NCBI GenBank assembly: GCA_000151295.1
Contig: GG745353.1
Location: 183,300 to 196,051, forward strand
Direction: 5' to 3'
DNA: 12,752 nucleotides
DNA from: Allomyces macrogynus ATCC 38327
Taxonomy: Eukaryota > Blastocladiomycota > Blastocladiomycetes > Blastocladiales > Blastocladiaceae
Shown: positions 8,695 to 12,752 of the stretch, one piece after another
Position numbering within the stretch: the first letter of the stretch is position 1
Layout of the letters: every line of letters begins with the position of its first letter
The notes under the pieces: generated by a model
Database searches by the model: none
Seen by the model: the letters and a program-made list of their open reading frames with translations, nothing else
What the model was told of the DNA's origin: nothing
Position numbers and translations under genes: made by a program

Positions 8695-9323
8695 TCTGGG
8701 CCATAATCTCGCGTTCGTCCTCATATTGTGCTCGTCTTCACGAACAATCCCGTGCGGTTTGCAGGAAGCCAGCGGCCGCACTAAAGCGTTTGTCCTCGTC
8801 GCTGCAGGGTCGGGTGCGTGTTCCTGCACGTGGGCGAATGCGCATCTAAAAGCTGCAGGTTCTTCACGCCCTCGTGCAACGCGGCTCTCCGCAACCGTGT
8901 AATTTAAAGTCCCCTACTGACGCGTCGTGAGCGGCCATTTCGGCTATTGCTAAAATGGACGTTTGTGTCGTCGTTCCCTGCCGACGAGCCCATCGCCATT
9001 GTTCAAGCGCACCCCAAACCGCGACACGCTCACTGCTGAGCGGGGCGCGTTCTTAGGCCGGATTGACACCTCCAACTTGTCGTCCAACTCACGACCACTC
9101 ATTCACAAACGCGTGCATATCGTGGCAGTATCAACTCGAAACAATGCTGTATTGCGTGCGGCGCGCGAATACGCGCGCCGGACCAATGAACACCGACAAA
9201 CGCGAAGATAATAAAATGAAATGTGGGTCCGCGTGGGGGCGCGCGTGTGGGGGATACCCGAAGGGAGGCCCGGGCATCATAGCGTGAGCACCATTAGCTC
9301 GGAAGAGCTCTCCGACTACGAAG

Positions 9324-9748
9324 GTGGGACCCGTGAGCGGCCAAGCCGGCCAGCACGAAACGTCACCGACGCAGCTCGTGCGCTCGTCGCAGTTTATGGA
9401 GCAGATCCATCACGTTCTCGAGGACTTGCTGACCTCGGGCACGATCTTGCCCCATCGGCTCGACGTTGATGACGCCAATTTTGGGGGCCTTTCACTGCGC
9501 TCGCTGCTTGACGACCTCGATGTGGCGCCCTCGGCGGGTAGGGAAATGCGTCGCCGCCGTGGCAAGCGTCTCCCTGTCTCGGTGTTGCTAGCTTTTGTGC
9601 ACAAGATTGTTCGCGACGAGTTTGATCTCTTGCGGTTCGATCTGCTCAAACTCCACTTCTGCTCGTTTAGCCTGCTGCGCTGAGCGATGAGTGACCGGAC
9701 CAGCACTTTGGCGCTGCAGTTTGGGCTCGAGTACGAGGCCATGAATTG
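9324..9748 (+). pseudogene. Decayed small gene, copy B (unrecognised family)
   Basis: The plus-strand frame from 9324 to 9683 encodes conserved blocks that align with copy A: R-L-D-V-D-D-A-N-F-G-G-L-S-L-R, then P-S-A, M-R-R, V-L-L-A-F-V, and L-L-R-F-D-L-L-K-L-H. Between the L-S-L-R and V-L-L blocks it has one residue more than A. An in-frame TGA at 9681-9683 falls where copy A reads on; 24 nt further, L-A-L-Q-F (9708 onward) resumes in the same frame, matching L-L-L-Q-F of copy A, and ends at 9748. The Trp/Tyr-rich tail of A is missing. There is no ATG at the frame start; the in-frame ATG nearest the homologous part is at 9396-9398. A coding-like stretch at 9288-9323 lies in another frame. 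Most differences from A are synonymous or conservative, so both descend from a protein that was under selection. Function unknown. Confidence 0.6.
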
Positions 9749-10960
9749 ACCTGAACTTGGTCGTCTTCTGGGACATCAAGGACTAGTGGTTTGGCAGCGA
9801 CGAGTGGGATGGTGAGACGTCGCTTGAGATCATTCGAGATGTTGCCGAGCTTTGAGGGAATTGTGCCAAGAAGCATGGGGGCTATTCACTCGATATGCAG
9901 GCCACGTTGGGCAAGCGTAATATCGCTTGATACGACGCATGCGCTCGTCGATTCGGTCGCGGTGAGGTTGTAATTTCTTGTGATAATGTGTTATTTTGAT
10001 GGAGATGATGTGAATTCACGTTGATATTGTATCGGTCAGTACATCAAGTCTTTTCCTCGTTCAACAGCTTCTGGCCACATTTTCCTTTGCCGATTAAGAG
10101 GAGCTGGTAATTTGGAACAATAATACATACTTGATGCAAGTTTGACAGCGTCGTGGGTCCATGATTGATGTGAATCGGCCGTTCATGGTGCCGTTCATGA
10201 TGCCAAGTTCACAATCTCACACGATGCACCTGACAAAGGAAATGTCCGATTTCGTGATCGCAATGGCGAGATCTGTGCTCATACGCGGGCTCTTGCCGAA
10301 TTTTAAGCGCTCGCCGCTCGGAAGTATTGTATCTGATTTGCAAAGTCAGGATGGCGCGGTTACACCTTTTGCTCATCTTCAGTCCCTAGCCTGGTCATCA
10401 CATCAACATCCCTGTTTCGGCCTTGGAAACATGAGCGCATGGACAAGAAAGTAACGGCTTATGACTGAAAACAAACTAACATCTATCTTGTGCGATTTTC
10501 TCCACCCCGGGCGCGCTTCCTCCGGAAAGTTGTTCAGCATGATCCATTGTTGATCCACTGGTTCGTGATCGTGCGCCAAATTCGTGACCCGGCAGCCAGA
10601 CGGCGAGCAGGCACCTAAGATGTGGAGGACATTTTGATGCGTGCTAAAAGTGACATAGATGCAATCGTTTTGACTGTGTCTGCTCATGCGTGTGCGCGAC
10701 CGACAAAGTCTGCACAACTTCCACGGACTGTATTTCGCACATTGCTCTCCAAGAAAGTTTGCTTGTGCTGGCGCGCTCGCTTCGCCAACAATCCATTACG
10801 GCTGCAAAAGAAGCGTGAAACGAGTCAAGCCGAAACTGCAAGAGTATCTCAACCGCGGATAAGTCTCGGTTGATGCAACCGATTGTGAACCTGAAGCTTG
10901 ACGAGATGAACCAAGGAAACGTCCACCGTGCGGCGCAAACGACGCGAAAACAGGAGAAGA
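9749..10960. other. Gene-free flank, diverged continuation of right arm
   Basis: No gene recognised in about 1.2 kb. The part at 9960-10150 is noticeably more A/T-rich than the rest of the window. Collinear short matches to the reverse complement of 3580-3930 are listed under the left flank. Two frames look slightly protein-like (9667-9876 minus, with G-T-I-P-S-K-L-G-N; 10161-10454 plus), but neither has a recognisable motif or a partner at the mirror position. Confidence 0.5.
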
Positions 10961-11204
10961 ACACCGCTGTACATTTTACCTTGGCCCAACAACCCCATGA
11001 TTCATGACAAGGGAAGAAAGACGACGTTGCACCCAGCGGGTCGCGGAGAATGGTGGAGAAGAGGAGCGAGAGACATCAACCGACACGGCACGCGACATGG
11101 TTTTTTTTTTTCGGGGAATCAGAAGAGGGAGAGACAAGGGAATCACACGATCACAAACGACTCTTGGCGCGACGGAGCGCCAAACCGGCCGACACTCAAC
11201 AACA

Positions 11205-11205
<1 letters not shown>

Positions 11206-11244
<39 letters not shown>
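11206..11244 (-). repeat. (CGA)13 microsatellite in NmrA 3' flank, right
   Basis: Thirteen perfect units, the exact mirror of the TCG run in the left arm. The neighbouring T11 tract (11101-11111) also has the same length as its partner. Confidence 0.95.
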
Positions 11245-11280
11245 AAGCGACGACGGCGACACGACCGCGCCGACAACCGC

Positions 11281-12309
11281 TTACTGCGAGCGCGTGACCT
11301 CGCGCATGACGCGCGCGTCCATGTGCGACCGGTGCGGGCGGAACGAGTCGCGGTTCTCCTTGAAGAAGGCCTTGATGTCGGCGGGGTCGCGGCCAATCAA
11401 GTTGGTCAGGTCCTTGGTGACGATATCGAGCTTGTTGGCCTTGAGCAGACACAGGTACCCCATGAAGATGCACAGGTCGGCCTCGTCGACCTTGTCGTTC
11501 TTGCCGAGAATCTCGCGCATCTGGTCGACCGAGACCTCCTGGAACTGGATCTGCGCGTCGAGCGTCTGGTTGGCAATCTCGACGAGCTGCGGGCCCGAAA
11601 CGGCGCGCGTGCCCGTCAAGATCAGCGTCTGGCCGTGGTCCTTCTTGATGTTGTTGGGGTCGGCGAGCAGCATCGCCGTCGCGTGGCCAATGTCCTTGAG
11701 GTTGACGGGCGCGAGCTTGCCCGTCTTGGAGGTCAGCGGGAACAGGCCGCGGTTCTGCATGACCGACGAGAGCGCAAAGAACTGCTGCATCAAGAACCCG
11801 AGGCGCAGCGTCACCCACTGGTCGAGCTGCTGGCACGCGCGCACGGCCTGCTCAATCTCGTAGAACTGGCGGAAAATGGCCTCGTCCTTGCCCTGGCCGC
11901 CGGCGCCCTGGACCAGCCCGGCGCCGAGGCACGACCAGAGCACGAGATGCTTGCACGCCTGCTCGCGGTCGGCGGCCTTGAGCACGTTGATCGAGTACTC
12001 GGCCATCTTGTGCACGTCGTGCACGGGCACGAGCACCATGCTCTGCACGCCGGCCAGGTGCTGCGTCCAGTTGCCCGTCGCCGACGTCGGGTCGTACTCG
12101 ATGATCTCGGCGCCCATCGACTCGAGCTGCTGGATCAGGTCCGAGTCGCGGCGGCGGTCCTTGCGCACGCCGACGAGCACCTTGGTGAACTGGCCCTGCT
12201 TGATGAGCGAGTAGGCCGCGTAGAACCCGACCCACGCGTCGCCCTCGGTCACAAACACCTTGCCGCGCGTCGTGGTCGTGGTCGTCGAGCCGAACATGCT
12301 GCCGAACAT
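11281..12309 (-). CDS. NmrA-like NAD(P)-binding protein, right copy
   Basis: A second complete intronless copy of the 342-residue NmrA-like protein, on the minus strand and identical in translation to the left copy, with the same altered T-E-G-D-A-W-V-G nucleotide-binding loop. The two genes converge toward the central segment. Their core promoters are the same for about 166 nt upstream of the ATG; beyond that the DNA differs, so upstream control may differ although the product is the same. It is intact: no stop, frameshift or truncation is visible. A recent duplicate, a conversion product of the left copy, or an assembly duplication would all look like this. Confidence 0.9.
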   Translation of the reverse strand: MFGSMFGSTTTTTTRGKVFVTEGDAWVGFYAAYSLIKQGQFTKVLVGVRKDRRRDSDLIQQLESMGAEIIEYDPTSATGNWTQHLAGVQSMVLVPVHDVHKMAEYSINVLKAADREQACKHLVLWSCLGAGLVQGAGGQGKDEAIFRQFYEIEQAVRACQQLDQWVTLRLGFLMQQFFALSSVMQNRGLFPLTSKTGKLAPVNLKDIGHATAMLLADPNNIKKDHGQTLILTGTRAVSGPQLVEIANQTLDAQIQFQEVSVDQMREILGKNDKVDEADLCIFMGYLCLLKANKLDIVTKDLTNLIGRDPADIKAFFKENRDSFRPHRSHMDARVMREVTRSQ

Positions 12310-12444
12310 GGAGAGACGTGGAGAGAGTGGGGAGCGGGGTCGCGGTCGCGGGGTACGAGCGGGTACGGCGCGGGTGCGGGATTCAGAACAGGTGCGGGAG
12401 TGCGTGTCCTGGCGAGTCGGCGACCGGCGCGGGGGAGCGCTCGG

Positions 12445-12452
12445 TACTTATA
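12445..12452 (-). promoter_or_regulatory. TATA box of right NmrA copy
   Basis: TATAAGTA on the minus strand, 136 nt upstream of the ATG at 12309, at the exact mirror position of the left copy. The CT-rich leader is also shared. Confidence 0.6.
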
Positions 12453-12475
12453 CGCGCGCTGCGGACTGGCGCGAG

Positions 12476-12752
12476 CGAGCGGGCGGGCGTGCAAGTCGCT
12501 TGCGTTCGCGTTCGCGTCGCGGGTCCATTTGGCGCGCCACGGTGCTGGGTCCCGCTTGTCGCGCGTCGGGCGGGTTCCCGACTTGCGGGCGACGGCAGGG
12601 CGGGGGCGGGTCCTCGCGCGCGAAACTGGAGCCATCGGCGCGCACGACCCAACCAGCTGTCGCGGATCATCCAGGTGCGCGGACCGGCCGGCGGGGTTGC
12701 GCCCCGGCCAGGCGGCGGCTGGACCCACAACGCGGATGTGATTGCGCGGCCG
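12476..12752. other. Unique flank upstream of right NmrA copy
   Basis: Very GC-rich DNA with short repeats of GCGTTC near 12500-12520. No gene is supported; frames here are extensions or shadows of the NmrA region. The first 30 to 50 nt keep partial similarity to 2015-2064 of the other flank (for example GCAAGTCG at 12491-12498 against CGACTTGC at 2048-2055, displaced by six bases). Confidence 0.5.

Larger units (their letters stand above)
7141..9320. other. Gene-poor central region
   Basis: About 2.2 kb with no recognisable gene. Long frames are present (for example 7106-7702 plus), but they show no domain, and several overlap on both strands as expected in GC-rich DNA. The stretch holds the 21-bp minisatellite and the three degenerate dispersed repeat copies listed separately. 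A frame at 9288-9323 (S-T-I-S-S-E-E-L-S-D-Y-E) just before copy B looks coding-like and may be its shifted upstream part. The expected mirror of the BioF gene was looked for here and not found. Confidence 0.5.
10961..12475 (-). repeat. Right arm of 1,515-bp perfect inverted repeat
   Basis: Reverse complement of 2065-3579 over its whole length as far as can be checked by eye, including coding DNA, TATA box, leader, 3' flank and both simple-sequence tracts. The edge toward the centre has one extra A (10960), then GGAGAAG matching the left arm, then divergence. The outer edge differs at 12476 and is followed by partial similarity with small insertions. Confidence 0.95.

Noticed and set aside
9667..9876. 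Minus-strand frame with a protein-like stretch (G-T-I-P-S-K-L-G-N, A-K-P-L-V-L-D-V-P-E-D-D)
   Set aside because: It overlaps the tail of copy B on the opposite strand, has a stop just upstream and no recognisable family; left as unsupported.
10161..10454. Plus-strand frame vaguely like a fungal P450 interior helix region
   Set aside because: No heme-binding or E-x-x-R motif nearby; the resemblance is too weak.
1..12752. CRISPR arrays, rRNA, tRNA, telomeric repeats or transposase genes
   Set aside because: Looked for by eye and none seen; the only regular arrays are the microsatellites and the 21-bp minisatellite. A tRNA scan was not possible here.

Overview
The window is nuclear DNA from a fungus, probably a GC-rich basidiomycete yeast. 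Three things point that way: a Sel1-repeat protein of the fungal Nif1/Dsf2 family, a coding gene interrupted by three short GT-AG introns (69, 71 and 79 nt), and TATA plus pyrimidine-rich promoters with no bacterial operon structure. The lineage within fungi is inferred from composition and gene style only.

Layout. Positions 1-1137 hold the 3' part of a Sel1-repeat gene (+). Positions 2231-3259 hold a complete intronless NmrA-like gene (+), and 11281-12309 hold a second, identical copy on the opposite strand. The two copies are the cores of a 1,515-bp inverted repeat (2065-3579 and 10961-12475; the coordinates of paired bases sum to 14540, so the axis is near 7270). No difference was seen between the arms. 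Between the arms lies a 7.4-kb central segment. It carries a four-exon BioF-like alpha-oxoamine synthase gene on the minus strand (5446-6981) whose product ends in a peroxisomal AKL tripeptide. It also carries two decayed copies of an unrecognised small gene (about 4525-5046 minus and 9324-9748 plus), a 21-bp minisatellite (8513-8627), three degenerate copies of a roughly 70-nt dispersed repeat, and long stretches with no gene I can support.

The main observation is that the inverted duplication is larger and older than the perfect repeat. The two decayed genes are clearly homologous in protein sequence, lie in opposite orientation, and sit at mirror positions that agree with the axis of the NmrA arms to within about 85 nt. 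Short matches between the flanks (3580-4510 against 9750-10960) occur in the same order with steadily growing offsets of 0, 23, 43, 65 and about 85 nt. The simplest reading is an old inverted duplication whose arms have diverged and decayed, except for the NmrA unit, which has been kept identical or recently re-homogenised by gene conversion. An assembly error over the arms is the main alternative. No operon-like cooperation between the genes is evident; BioF points to biotin-precursor synthesis and NmrA proteins to redox or nitrogen-state sensing, but the window does not link them.
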